The notes under the pieces: model-generated
What the model saw: the letters and a program-made list of their open reading frames with translations, nothing else
The model's database searches: none
What the model was told of the DNA's origin: nothing
Translations under genes and position numbers: made by a program
From: Haemaphysalis longicornis
Taxonomy: Eukaryota; Arthropoda; Arachnida; Ixodida; Ixodidae
Direction of reading: 5' to 3'
NCBI GenBank assembly: GCA_013339765.2
Contig: CM023448.1
Coordinates: 109,691,118 to 109,755,117 of the forward strand
DNA: 64,000 nt
In this document: positions 23,147-33,570 of the stretch, one piece after another
Layout of the letters: every line of letters starts with the position of its first letter
Position numbering within the stretch: the first letter of the stretch is position 1

Positions 23147-23507
23147 GCATTTTTTCTTCACTTCTTCTTCTCCAAATTCCTAACTGTTTCAATGATCTAC
23201 AATCCTCCCCTTTGCTTTCGAGTTTTCGACTGCCACCCATATTTCTGTGTTATTCAACGAGCCCCTCATTTCCTATTTGATGCTACATGCATAGCGAGGG
23301 CTCTGTTCTGGCAGTCTTGTGCCAAAGGGAGCTTAAGAGGTTCAAAGCTGGTTCGCCCATCTGGATGTCGTAGACACTCGAGTCACGACCGGGGTTAAAA
23401 TAAAGGGTCCCTTTCACCCCGATTAGTCCGAATGGCGCGGGCTACCACCCCCAAGCACAGGAACGAAATACCTAACATATACCCCAGAAAGTGAATGGAA
23501 AATCGCC

Positions 23508-23576
23508 CCGCGGTTGCGTAGTGGTTATCGCACCAGACCGGTATTCTGGAGGTCGGGGTTCGGATACCACCGGCGG
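23508..23576 (+). tRNA. tRNA-like, array unit 10, degraded
   Basis: Small deletions in the acceptor and T arm; the anticodon stem is kept. Confidence 0.4.
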
Positions 23577-23701
23577 GCATTTTTTCCTTACTTTCTTTCT
23601 TTCGTTCCAAATTCCTAATCTGTTTCAATGATCTCAAAATCCTCGCCTTTGCTTTCCGAGGTTTTTCGACGCCAACAACCTATTTCGGTTTTGTTGGTTC
23701 G

Positions 23702-23710
23702 TATCTATAA

Positions 23711-23757
<47 letters not shown>

Positions 23758-23758
23758 C
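23702..23758. repeat. (TA)n tract, right flank of the array
   Basis: Long TATATA run just outside the last array unit, mirroring the left flank in composition but not in sequence beyond the tract. Confidence 0.85.
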
Positions 23759-24939
23759 ATGATGCTGATAGGTGGCCCTTATCACCATCCTCATCATCGG
23801 CTGCAAGCCGGGGGTAGCCAAGCTCCCTCCCTCGGGAAAATGAAAACTTTCTATCTATGAGCGAGCCCCGTTTCCAGCTTGCGCCATATGATCAAAGAGG
23901 AGCCGCTTAAACTGACACACTCAACTCACCAGTGCACACAGTCACGATTCGCCAAACAGATGTGGCAACGTCCCCTGCCGCGGAGAAGCCGGCCGGCAGC
24001 TTCGAGGGCCCCGGGGCACCGCGGTGGTTAGTAGGGCGATTAAAAAGGAACGAGTGCGGGAGACGCGGCTCCAACTTGTCGGGCGTTAACCTTTACTATG
24101 TACAGAGGTGCCGGTTCCGGGGTCAGCGGGTGCAGTCGGGTCATGCGCGCAACTTTGTCTGCAAGTGATCCTAGTTGCGTGGGCACCCCTGCCACGTGTC
24201 AGCTGCAAAAAAAAAAAATGAAAAAAATCGCCATCGCAAGCGCTGTAGTGCAGAAACTTCCTTGATGCGAATTTTCGATTCGTACGTGTCGGCTAAAATT
24301 GTTATTGATGCGCTGGGGTGAAAGGAAAACTCGCAGACATCATTAAGGTTTCATTGATCACCGGACTAATGGAGGCTATTCTTGGGCATATTTGTCAAAG
24401 TGCCCGCTCGGAACAGATACTTTTTTTTATTTTTACCGGAACGTCTTGCTGGTGCTTGACGTGCCTTTCCCGGCACAATGAAGCGGTCACACTTTAGGCT
24501 ATATTACGAACGAAGAGTTCTGGCATGGCTTAGGTGCTGAGAATGCAATTCCGACCTCAGAAATTACGATCACGGCATGTTTTTGGGGGACTTGTCTTGG
24601 TCGAGCTATAAAACAGGAAATTTTAGGAAAAGGAAACCACGTAAATTGCGTTAAGGCCATGTTCCTGCCGATTCGGGGGAAACGATTCGCTAATAGCCAT
24701 AGAACTATCACTTATGAACATTCTAAAGTCTTCCATGAAAACAAAGGGACGTTACTAACTGGTCCGGTATTTTTGCGATAGGGCGATTCGGTTCCCTCTT
24801 TTCGGTGAGCGAACCATGCGAACCATGGACATTTCAACACACGGACATTTTTGTTCATGGACTCTGGGTACACAGTCGTGTGTATGGAAGGGAATTTCGG
24901 TAGTTAGTGCCTTGTTGCAATTTAACACGAATTTAGTTT
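23759..24939. other. No recognised gene
   Basis: A short GATGATAGG/ATCATC-type segment lies at 23762-23802; a 78-codon frame at 23932-24168 has no recognisable domain; there is an A13-type run near 24208. Nothing else. Confidence 0.45.
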
Positions 24940-25168
24940 AAGGTTTTGGGAGTTTAACGCACCGAAGCTACACCTGGATTATGAGGCGCACCGTGCTCCC
25001 GATTAATTTTGATCACCTGGGGATCTTTAACGTGAGCCGAAATCTCGCTACACGGGTGCTTGCGTATTTCCCCTTCTCCTGGAAAGCAGCCACGGTGGCC
25101 TGGGCGATCCTTCGTGCTTCGGCTCGGCGGCACAATGCCTTAGACACTGAGCCACCGCGGCTGGTGCA
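24940..25168 (-). mobile_element. Ruka-type SINE, near full length
   Basis: Antisense copy with the GTTTAACGCACCGAAGC end, CACCTGGGGATCTTTAACGT body and a tRNA head at 25080-25165 (GCCACCGCGGCTGG end). Flanked by ATTTAGTT at 24931-24938 and 25170-25177. The B box is diverged, so it is probably silent. Confidence 0.8.
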
Positions 25169-26051
25169 GATTTAGTTGTGTGAGTAATGTCGGCAATCTT
25201 GGTGACTCGTACACAGATTCTGGCATACATTTTGATTGGGTATTGTTGGTGGTTTTTAATTTGCTAACGTTTTTGCTCTGTGGATGCCTTAGTTTTTGTA
25301 TGTTTAATCCTATGGCATACAGTGACGTAGCCACAAATTATATTCGAGAGGTGTTTTGCGCCCCCTGTGAAAAATAAAATAAAACAAAGGTTGCCGACGC
25401 CCACGCACCACCTTAGTGTTTTTCTGCTTCAATAAAAGCGACGGTTTAGTTGTTTTGTTCGCTGTAATATCTGCATAAAAATTCGAATGCATACCGAACC
25501 ACGAAGAGTTCATTTGCAAACAACATTAGTTCTCTCGCAAAAATAAAACACTCTTACAAAAAGGAACATTTCGATGCGGTGTGAAGATAGCATACACGAA
25601 AAAAAGTCAAAAGGAGGAGGAAAAATGGTATGCAGCGCTGAAACAATTTTTGGGACGTGGTTTGCATCCGACGCTGGACACGCATTCCAGGACTACAAAT
25701 GGCTGGAGGGAGCTTTTTTTTTTCACGAAAAGAAAGTGAGAAGTGTACCGAAGATACACGTGAAAACGTGCATTTGCACCATGTTTGCGTTCTTATGCAG
25801 TGAAACGAGTGCGACGAAAAACGATTATAGGATAAGCCCTAGAGGGACGGACAGCCGATTTTCGTGGAGTATGTGCTCTCTATACAATGAAAGAGCACCA
25901 CTTAAAACACCCTAAACCCAAACGGTATCCCTGAAATGGCGCCAGAAAGTTTGAAAGCCGAATTTTCACGTCTACCAGCCTTACGTATGCTGCCAAAATA
26001 AATCGTGGCAACCAAGACCGTGAGCCACACGGCAACACACTTTTTACTACT
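25169..26051. other. No recognised gene
   Basis: A 113-codon frame at 25574-25915 (+) has no domain I recognise. The 3' part may hold the promoter/5' UTR of the I-group LINE, whose exact 5' end I could not fix. Confidence 0.4.
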
Positions 26052-26415
26052 TTTTACTCATCAGTTTCTGCAAGCGGTCGCGCTTCGCTGATGCTCCTGA
26101 GTTTTTCGCTTGTGTTCGCGTTTTTTGCTGCGACGTTGGCCCTAATGCAGCGTTCCATAGCTTTCGTGAATGTGTGCTGACGCCATTGAACCGAAAATTC
26201 AGCCCACTGGATCTTCCAGCCGCCCAAAACCAAGGCCCGACTACCCCAGCCGGCGGTTAGGCCTAACCTTCCGCCGCCTCTCATGGCCTCGCCCCACTCG
26301 GACTGCAGATTTGGGCGAAGAGGCTGCATGCGTGGCTGTCACGGCAGCTACGGGCAGCCGCACATCTGAGTTGGCGCTTTGTTCGACGCAACTTCAAGAC
26401 GACGCAGCGTCTACA

Positions 26416-27892
26416 ATGGCCAGCGCGACGATCTTGCAAGAGGTCCAACTCAACCAGACCCCCATTACCCGACAAGTTTCTGAAACGGACAACTACAAAG
26501 AGGACTTCACCGAAGACCAAATGCAAGAAGTTGAAGAGGACGACGGAACTACGGTCGAAGAGGGTTGGCAACGAGTTCCCTTAGCCAAGAAAAGGCAGCC
26601 CACCCGCGCTGATCGGGTGAGTCGATCCCGCGATCTATTACAATTGAGACCTTTAGTCAAGATTAAAATTGGGAACATCGCCCGACACGCTATTGCTAGC
26701 GCAATCGGACTCACATCCCCCAGCCCCGAACTAGCTGAAATGGCAGCCGTAACACCAAACAGCGCGCATATAACGCTGTACGATGAAAGCCATGCAACCA
26801 AGCTAGCCAAAATAGATCACCTTTCATTCCGCCAGAACGGGAAGATCGAAACTATCGAAGTGGCAATAGAACTCATGCCCTCCAACAAGAACACCATACG
26901 AGGTGTCATCCAAGTGGACCCGAATGAAAGTAATGAAGCAATCCACAGCTGGATTCGATGTGAACAAGTTGAAGTTCTTCGTGTCCAGAAGATCGGCAAA
27001 TCGGACAGAGCCATTCTTACATTTAACTCGACTACCTTGCCTAGAGTAGTGAAATACTACATGAAACTGGTACGCGTGGCTGAGTACCGCCCTAAAAGGT
27101 AGGTGTGCTCAACTGCCACAGTCTGGGACACATGTCCAAGTACTGTCCGTCACCCAGCGTGTGCAAAGAATGCGGTCGCACCCACGCTGCTGAAGGAGAG
27201 TGCGAGTCCACGACATTTTGCGTCGCGTGTCAAGCAGATGGTCACCTAGCGGTTAGCAAAGCCTGTCCCAGTCGCCTTCCCAAACAGGAAGACAAAGTGT
27301 CTAAAACGGACCCTCAAAACGATCAAGACCCCAAACGCAGCAGTCAAGCCTTGCATCGCCATGTCACTAGTGGTGTCTCCTGGGCTACCGCCGTCACAGG
27401 ATCCACCCAGAAAGCCGGCCATAACCCCATAATGCCGCTACCGAATGACCATCCCATAGTGATAGCAAAAATTCGCAGCTAAAACAAAACCTTCAGGAGC
27501 TTCGTTCGGAGCTCGAGGCATTGCGTAAAGAGCTTGCATTCCTCCGAAGAGCGGCTACACGTCGTCAGTCTGTTTCCCCTTCCCAATCTGCACCTAAATC
27601 TGCACGACAGAGCCGTTCTCGCATTTCACGCAAAAAAGCAGATGTAGCTTCGCAATCGACAGGCTTCAGCTCCACGCCTTTCATTACTCAAGAAGTGTTG
27701 GCGCAACGAGTAGCACAACTAAAGTTTGAAGCATCGAAGGAATGGCAAAAGGCTTTCAACAATATTGCGGATCTTCAGGGCCAATTTACCACTCTGAGAC
27801 AAAACATACAGAAGATCGTGGAGGAAATGCACAAAGTCACAGAAATGGTCACTCCGCATACTACGATATGTAAAAATAAGCTGCCTCAATAG
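26416..27892 (+). pseudogene. I-group LINE ORF1 (gag-like) with zinc knuckles
   Basis: Encodes the nucleic-acid-binding protein that packages LINE RNA. The frame is open from 26170, but ATG 26416 (context CTACAATGG, product starting MASATILQEV) is the likelier start. An acidic N-terminus is followed by a basic region and the LINE-type RRM-like segment. A TAG at 27100 and a one-base shift fall at the first zinc knuckle (C-x2-C-x4-H-x4-C spanning NCHSLGHMSKYC near 27115). Two more knuckles follow (CKECGRTHAAEGEC; CVACQADGHLAVSKAC). After a second shift near 27480 the C-terminal part (27521-27892) is Gln/Lys-rich and helical, ending at TAG 27890. Two lesions make it a pseudogene. Confidence 0.75.
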
Positions 27893-28690
27893 ATGCCTTA
27901 CTCGATGCCCCCAAGCCGTTTAATATTGCAATGGAATTGTCGTAGTTTCACTCAAAATGGACCGCTACTCACCTCACAGATATCTTCAATTTGTCCACTC
28001 GCCGTACTTCTCCAGGAGACGAGAGGCTCGTGTAGGATTCCCAACTATACAACGTACATGGATACTAAAATCACTTACACCCCCAAAAACCCGGCGAAAG
28101 TTCCCATTGCACCTGGACAGACAGCCGTGTTGGTACATAAGTCTTGCCAATCTGTTCAGCACCGATGGGACGCAGCAAGTAATCCTAACAGAGAAGTCGT
28201 CGTCGTTCGCATTGAACCGTCACGTGGCAAACCTCTGCTCGTAGTATCAGTCTACTACCGGCCGCAATGCAACTCAGGAACAAGGGACTCATATGATTGG
28301 ATTTCGCATATATTTTCTCTACATTTTAACGGCCCGGTTATTATTGGTGGAGATTTTAATGCTAAAAGCACACTATGGGGTTACTCCCATTGTGATCTCC
28401 GCGGAAAGCTTTTGCAACAAACGCTGGAATTTAGCCCCCTACAACTGTGCAATGAACCTTTCGTTCCTACTCGAGTCGGTCTTCACAGCTCACAACAAGA
28501 TACCACTCCGGATCTTACCATCGCTACACCGGGCATTGCAAAAAGATGGCAGGCCCTGACGTGTACGTGGTGCAGCGACCACTTCCCGATTCTAATCCAC
28601 CTAAACGGTAAAAAATTACGCACTAAGAATACGTACTGCCGTCAACTGGAATGTATTCCGTTCACGATTTCATACGGCTCCTCAACCTGA
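27893..28690 (+). pseudogene. I-group LINE ORF2, APE-type endonuclease part
   Basis: The start ATG 27893 directly abuts the ORF1 stop TAG (27890-27892), so translation could restart without a gap. The protein opens with RLILQWNCRSF (endonuclease motif with catalytic Asn), LLQETRG (catalytic Glu), VSVYYRPQ, VIIGGDFNAKSTLWGY (catalytic Asp/Asn) and, near the end, CSDHFPILIHL (catalytic Asp-His). All the core apurinic-endonuclease motifs are present. A one-base shift near 28630 moves the true reading to another frame (NWNVFRSRFHTAP and onward), so the frame stops early at 28690. This domain nicks the target DNA. Confidence 0.8.
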
Positions 28691-30345
28691 CCTCTCTGAG
28701 TTTGTCGCCACCCTGAATGAAGCACGCAGCTTGGCTCTCGAGTCCGTGACTAGTACCGTCGAAGTCGATCTACCGGATGCGCACATGCACAGACTCCTGC
28801 GTGCTGCTGAACTCCTCACAAAAAAGTATCGAACACACGGAAAACGCCACAAAATCTCATGAAACTTAAACACCACTACAAGAATAAATGAATATCAGAA
28901 AATTATTCAGTCTGAAAATTGGCAAAATCTTTGTCAACGCCTTGGACAGGAGAGAGGTCTTTCGCGCCTATGGGGCCTTTTTCGAAGTCTAAGCGGTCGA
29001 GCAAAGGCAAGACTGCAGATCGTACAGGAAATGTGCTTGTACTCTGACTACCCTGAAGTTGAAAAAACTCTTATAACGACCTTTTTCCCTCATGCAACTA
29101 CCGACAAAGCGGTTCTTCGTCCCCTGCCTGTTATCGAGATTACTACGACCCTTGGAGACCTCGACTCCCCATTCACTTTGAGCGAGCTCCAAGTCGCTAT
29201 GTCACGGGGAAAGCCGAAGTCAGCACCAGGTCACGACCGAATTAAATGGCAGGATGTCCGTAACCTACCACCTAATGGGCAAGATGCACTTTTGGATCTC
29301 GTAAACCAATCTTGGGACACTGGAGAAGTTTCTGAGCACCTCAAAACGTCGATTACTCATCCTATACCCAAGCCGGGCAAAGACTCTCGTAAACCCGAAA
29401 ACCTCAGGCCTATTGCATTAACCCCTGTCCTATGCAAATTAATAGAGCGAATGATCAATAATAGGCTTCAACATTACCTCGAGACGACTGGTTGGTTTCA
29501 CCCGGCCCTAACTGGCTTCCGCCCTAATTTGGGAACGCACGACTATCTTTGGCTTCTCCGTCGAGTAGTGAACCGAACATCCCGCAAGAGTAGTCCTGAC
29601 TACATCGTCGCTCTCGATATTCACAAGGCTTTCGACAACGTCAGCCAAGAGGGCATACTCCGAGAATTGGCCGCTGCCTTCCCCAGTAAAAAGGTGCAGA
29701 AATGGGTTCGTTGCTTTCTAGAGCACCGACCCATTCCTCTCAACCCGCGGGACGCAACGCCCACAACCTATTACCTTGACAGAGGCGTTCCTCAAGGCTC
29801 GATTCTTGGACCTCTACTATTCAACCTGGCTATGAACCGCGTTGCTCGCACACTCGAAACAGACTCTGCTGCACGCTTCGCCATGTATGCAGATGATATC
29901 GTCGTGTGGACAGAAGCTGCCGACTATGACTTCAAGGTAGGTATGCAAATTGAGCTTCAAGCTGCTGTGTTCAGCTTGGAGCGCACCCTTGCTACATTCA
30001 ATCTGCAATTATCTCCTAATAAGACAGAATTCCTCAGCGTGGATGGCAAGCGCGCGATGAACCCGGATCAAACCATCGAACTTCAAGGGGCCAACAAGGT
30101 TATTACCTCTAAAAATGGCATTATTAGGCTCTTGGGGTTGCAGATAAGTAGCTGTAATAGTCCCGCTGCGTGGATTCGCCATTTAAGAACTACTTGGCGC
30201 TCCACATTACACCTGATAACTCGCATCTCTGGAAAATATGGCGGATCACGTCAGAATGCATGTCTCATGCTTGCTCGTGCCGTTGCGCACGGATGACTGA
30301 CGTACGGGTTCCCCGTTTATGTATTGCGTCCCCGCCATTTAAACG
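28691..30345 (+). pseudogene. I-group LINE ORF2, reverse transcriptase part
   Basis: After a stop at about 28859, the frame is open from about 28890 to 30296 (internal ATG at 29031 gives 421 codons). RT blocks: KPKSAPGHDRIKWQDVRNLP, HPIPKPGKDSRKPENLRPIA, LTGFRPNLGTHD, motif A YIVALDIHKAFDNVS, GVPQGSILGPLLFNLAMN, and motif C FAMYADDIVVW. The catalytic aspartates are intact. A TGA at 30294 and a shift precede the RTE insertion; the interrupted reading resumes after 33583 with LNILNRHLIRTISGLPL. Polymerase core well preserved, but the protein is no longer continuous. Confidence 0.85.
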
Positions 30346-30347
30346 AG

Positions 30348-30360
30348 CTGAACATCCTCA
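30348..30360. other. Target-site duplication of the RTE LINE, left copy
   Basis: CTGAACATCCTCA, identical to 33571-33583. Confidence 0.9.
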
Positions 30361-30378
30361 TCATCATCATCATCATCA
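30361..30378 (-). repeat. (ATG)n 3' tail of the RTE LINE
   Basis: (ATC)6 on the + strand, directly next to the target-site duplication. The same GATGATG tail ends the fragment at 14649-14672. Confidence 0.85.
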
Positions 30379-30387
30379 CCAGCCTAT

Positions 30388-32265
30388 CTACGCCCACTGC
30401 AGGGCAAAGGCCTCTCCCATTCTTCTCCAATTATCTCGGTCCTGAGCCAACTGTGACCAATTTATCCCCGCAAACTTCTTGATCTCATCTGCCCATCTAA
30501 CTTTCTGCCACCCCCTGCAACGCTTGCCTTCTCTAGGGATCCACTCTGTTACCCTTAATGACCAGCGGTTATCTTGCCTTCGCATTACATGCCCTGCGCA
30601 CGTCCATTTCTTCTTCTTAATTTCTACTAATATGTCTTTAACACCAGTTTGCTCCCTGACCCACTCCGCTTTCTTCTTGTCCTTTAATGTTACACCTTTC
30701 ATTTTCCGCTCCATTGCCCGCTGAGTCGTTCTCAATTTAAGTTGAACCCTCTTAGTGAGCCTCCAAGTTTCTGCCCCGTAGGTGAGTACCGGTAAGATGC
30801 AGCTGTCATACACTTTCTTCTTCAGCGACAATGGTAGGCTGCTATTCATTATCTGAGAATGTCTGCCATATGCACCCCACCCCATTCTGATCCTTCTAAT
30901 TATCTCTGCCTCATGGTTGGGATCTGGGGTCACAACTTGGCCTAAGTATATGTATTCGCTTACCACTTCCACTGCCTCGCCATCTATCTCAAACTGCTGT
31001 GCTGTCCCGAGGTTATTGATCATTACTTTAGTTTTCTGCATATTAATTTTCAGGCCCACGGTTCTACTCTGTTCGCCCAGTGCGGAAAGCATGCTTTGCA
31101 ATTCTTCCCCCGAGTTACTTAGCAGGGCAATGTCATCAGCAAATCTGAGGTTACTGAGGTATTCTCCATTAACCCTTACTCCCACCTGTTCCCAATCCAA
31201 CGTTCTGAATACTTCTTGTAAGCATGCTGTGAATAACATTGGAGAGATTGTGTCTCCTTGTCTGACACCCTTCCTTATAGGTATTTTGCTGCTTTCCCTA
31301 TGGAGGATGATGGTAGCTGTAGACCCATTATAGATATCTTGTAGTATTCTTATATAATGTTCATCTACCCCCTGGTTCCGTAATGCCTGAATGACTGCTA
31401 GGGTTTCGACAGAGTCAAAAGCTTTCTCATAATCTATGAAGGCTATATATAGGGGTTCAGTATACTCAGCGCACTTCTCTATCACCTGATTGATCGTGTG
31501 AATATGGTCCATTGTTGAATAACCTTTACGGAACCCTGCTTGTTCTTTAGGTTGACTGAAATCTAAGGTTGCAGAGATTCGGTTAGCGATTACCTTGGTA
31601 AATACCTTGTAGACGACTGACAGTAAGCTGATCGGCCTGTAATTTTTCAAGTCCTTCATGTCGCCTTTCTTATGGATTAGGATGATGTTCGCGTTCTTCC
31701 AAGATTCCGGTACCATTGCGGTCATTAGGCATTGCGTATACAGGTTTGCCAGTTTTTCAGGTACAATTTCTCCGCCATACTTCAAGAGGTCTGCTGTTAT
31801 CTGATCCTCACCAGGTGCTTTGCCCCCTTTCATTTCTTTCAAAGCCTTCCTTACTTCTTCGGTCGTTACTGGTGGGATGTCTATCTCCTCTGAGCTACTG
31901 TCTCGCTCGGCATTATCCTGTATGTCCCGGCTACTGTACAGATCCCTATAGAGCTCCTCGGCCACTGTGACTATTTTATCCCTATTTGTGATGACATTGT
32001 CTTGCTTATCCTTAAGTGCATACATCTGATTTTTCCCCACGCCAAGGCGTCTCTTCACTGCTTTCAGGCTACCTCCGTTCTTTACAGCGTATTCGATCCT
32101 CTCCATATTATACTTCCGTATGTCAGCTGTCTTACGCTTATTGATTAACTTCGAGAGATCGGCTAGTTCTATTCTGTCAGCTGCGGTAGAGATTCTCATG
32201 GTTTGCCGTTTCCTGATTAGATCTTTTGTCTCCTGAGAAAGTTTACCAGTATCCTGTCTAGCCAT
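30388..32265 (-). CDS. RTE LINE reverse transcriptase (uninterrupted ORF)
   Basis: 625 codons from ATG 32265, but the reading is open upstream to about 32425 and belongs to a longer ORF2, so this ATG is internal. It copies RTE RNA into DNA at the endonuclease nick. RT blocks: KEMKGGKAPGEDQITADLLK near residue 150, HKKGDMKDLKNYRPISLLS, EQAGFRKGYSTMDHI, motif A IAFIDYEKAFDSVE, GVRQGDTISPMLF and motif C LRFADDIALL. The RTE-type C-terminal region contains GHVMRRQDNRWSLRVTEWIP and ends KKFAGINWSQLAQDRDNWR. Both catalytic Asp motifs are intact and no stop interrupts, which is unusual in this window. The upstream endonuclease is broken, so the element is probably not autonomous. Confidence 0.9.
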   Translation of the reverse strand: MARQDTGKLSQETKDLIRKRQTMRISTAADRIELADLSKLINKRKTADIRKYNMERIEYAVKNGGSLKAVKRRLGVGKNQMYALKDKQDNVITNRDKIVTVAEELYRDLYSSRDIQDNAERDSSSEEIDIPPVTTEEVRKALKEMKGGKAPGEDQITADLLKYGGEIVPEKLANLYTQCLMTAMVPESWKNANIILIHKKGDMKDLKNYRPISLLSVVYKVFTKVIANRISATLDFSQPKEQAGFRKGYSTMDHIHTINQVIEKCAEYTEPLYIAFIDYEKAFDSVETLAVIQALRNQGVDEHYIRILQDIYNGSTATIILHRESSKIPIRKGVRQGDTISPMLFTACLQEVFRTLDWEQVGVRVNGEYLSNLRFADDIALLSNSGEELQSMLSALGEQSRTVGLKINMQKTKVMINNLGTAQQFEIDGEAVEVVSEYIYLGQVVTPDPNHEAEIIRRIRMGWGAYGRHSQIMNSSLPLSLKKKVYDSCILPVLTYGAETWRLTKRVQLKLRTTQRAMERKMKGVTLKDKKKAEWVREQTGVKDILVEIKKKKWTCAGHVMRRQDNRWSLRVTEWIPREGKRCRGWQKVRWADEIKKFAGINWSQLAQDRDNWRRMGEAFALQWA

Positions 32266-32420
32266 AGTGCCCCCGACTTCTACTGCACAGTCCGTGAGAA
32301 TGCGTGTAAGGTTGTCGCTTGCTTCCTGTGTCGTAAGCTGGGCTTCCTCGTTAAGGGCGGAATATCGGTTCTGCAGCGCGATCCTGAATTCTTCTACTTT
32401 ACGTCTTACTGTTAGCTCAT

Positions 32421-33326
32421 TTATCGGTTTCTTCGTACTAGCTTCTTGCGGTCCCTCCTCAAATCTAGCCTAATTCGAGATCTTACCATACGGTGGTCAC
32501 TACACCTTACCCTTCCGAGCACTTCCACATCCTGCACGACGCCAGGGTTATCGCACAATATGAGGTCTATTTCATTTTTGTGCTCCCCATTCGGGTTCCT
32601 CCAGGTCCACTTCCGACTCTCTCGTTTACAGAAGAAGGTATTCATTATGCGTAGGTTATTCCGTTCTGCAAACTCAACTAGTAGGTCCCCCCTGCTATTT
32701 CGACAGCCCAGACCATAGTTCCCAACTGCCTTGTCTCCAGCCTGATTCTTGCCTACTTTAGCATTGAGGTCCCCCATAACTACGGTATACTGCGTTTTTG
32801 CTTTAGCCATAGCCGATTCCACATCTTCATAGAAAGCGTTCCACTACTTGGTCGTCGTGGCTGGATGTGGGCGCGTAGCCCTGCACCACTGTGAGCTTGT
32901 ACCTCTTATTGAGCCTAATTAGAAGACCTGCTGCCCTTTCGTTAATGCTATAGTATTCGTCTATGTTGCCAGCTATGCTTTTATTGACTAGGAATCCCAC
33001 TCCCAGTTCTCTCTGTCCTCTAGGCCACGGTAACATAGGACGTGTCCATTTTTCAGCACCGTAAAGGCTTCGCCTGCCCTCCTAACCTCGCTAGGCCCTA
33101 TTACATCCCATTTAATGCCCTCTAATTCCTCGAACAACACCTCGAGACTCTCTTCGCTAGATAAGGTTCGCACGTTAAACGTTGCCAGGTTCAGATTCCA
33201 TTGGCGGCCTGTCCGGATCCAGGGATTCTTAGCACCCTCTGCTGCGTCACAGGTCTGACCGCCGCCGTGGTCAGTTGCTTCGCAGCCGCTGGGGACTGAG
33301 GGCCGAGGGTTAATTGGCGTATTCAT
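32421..33326 (-). pseudogene. RTE LINE endonuclease, three frameshifts
   Basis: APE-type endonuclease N-terminal to the RT. Frame 1 (33326-32988): MNTPINPRPSVPSGCEAT start, then NLATFNVRTL and a catalytic-Glu region reading IGPSEVRR (a Leu is common where Pro stands). Frame 2 (33036-32827): GVGFLVNKSIAGNIDEYYSI and VVQGYAPTSSHDD. Frame 3 (32822-32421): VVMGDLNAKVG (catalytic Asp/Asn), RKWTWRNPNGEHKNEIDLIL and RCSDHRMVRSRI (catalytic Asp-His). One-base shifts near 33000, 32825 and 32430 separate these frames from each other and from the RT. Catalytic motifs are all readable, so the lesions look recent. Confidence 0.85.
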
Positions 33327-33484
33327 GGGAGGTTGTGGCCGTTGCTACACCAGGGGGGCCAATCCTGCTCTGGTGAGGGAGTGCATTACCGGCAATGGTC
33401 GCCGGGGTCAGGCCGCACCCCAAGCCCCTTTGTGCAATTCCATCAATACGCGGATTTTTTCTTTTTTTCTTTTTTTTATCCGGT

Positions 33485-33570
33485 GGGAATTGTCCAGCAC
33501 GGGGATTCGAACCACGTTCCTTCTGCACGCGAGGCGGGTGTTCTACCTCTACGCCATCGCTGCAACCCAT
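33485..33570 (-). promoter_or_regulatory. tRNA-like 5' head of the RTE LINE
   Basis: On the minus strand the first ~85 bases contain an A-box-like GATGGCGTAGAGGTAGAAC and a B box GTGGTTCGAATCCCC, with a T arm and an anticodon-like loop CTCGCGT (formal anticodon CGC). A tRNA-like start could act as an internal Pol III promoter or come from 5' fusion with a tRNA or SINE. A true cloverleaf acceptor stem is not clear. Confidence 0.55.

Larger units (their letters stand above)
19495..23695. repeat. Inverted tandem array of ten ~460-bp tRNA-like units
   Basis: Five units run in one direction (19495-21540) and five in the other (21541-23695), making a palindrome of about 2 kb per arm. Spacings of the tRNA-like landmark are 469, 465, 464 and 460 bp on the left and 462, 462, 444 and 430 bp on the right. 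Each unit contains GCGAATCAGAATAGGAAATG, a (GAAA)n patch, the tRNA-like sequence, a CATTCACTTTCTGGGGTAT block and CGAGTGTCTACGACATGTCC. The centre at 21540/21541 joins two units inside the tRNA-like sequence. Outer units, above all the last two on the right, carry many small deletions. The array is flanked by TA repeats. It could be a real satellite or partly an assembly product. Confidence 0.9.
30361..33570 (-). mobile_element. Nearly full-length RTE LINE (3.2 kb)
   Basis: Inserted antisense into the RT/RNase H junction of the I-group LINE, with a perfect 13-bp duplication on both sides. In minus-strand order: a tRNA-like 5' head (33570-33485), 5' UTR, endonuclease (33326-32421), RT and C-terminal domain (about 32425-30388), and an (ATG)n tail at 30378-30361. 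The perfect duplication and a 625-codon open RT indicate a recent insertion. Three one-base frameshifts lie in the endonuclease half. Confidence 0.93.

Noticed and set aside
19495..23695. CRISPR array
   Set aside because: Units are ~460 bp with no short repeat-spacer pattern, and the genome is eukaryotic.
30388..32265. Host craniofacial-development-type or other cellular gene
   Set aside because: Such annotations of RTE-like ORFs are common, but RT motifs A and C, the endonuclease upstream, the (ATG)n tail and the 13-bp duplication show a LINE.
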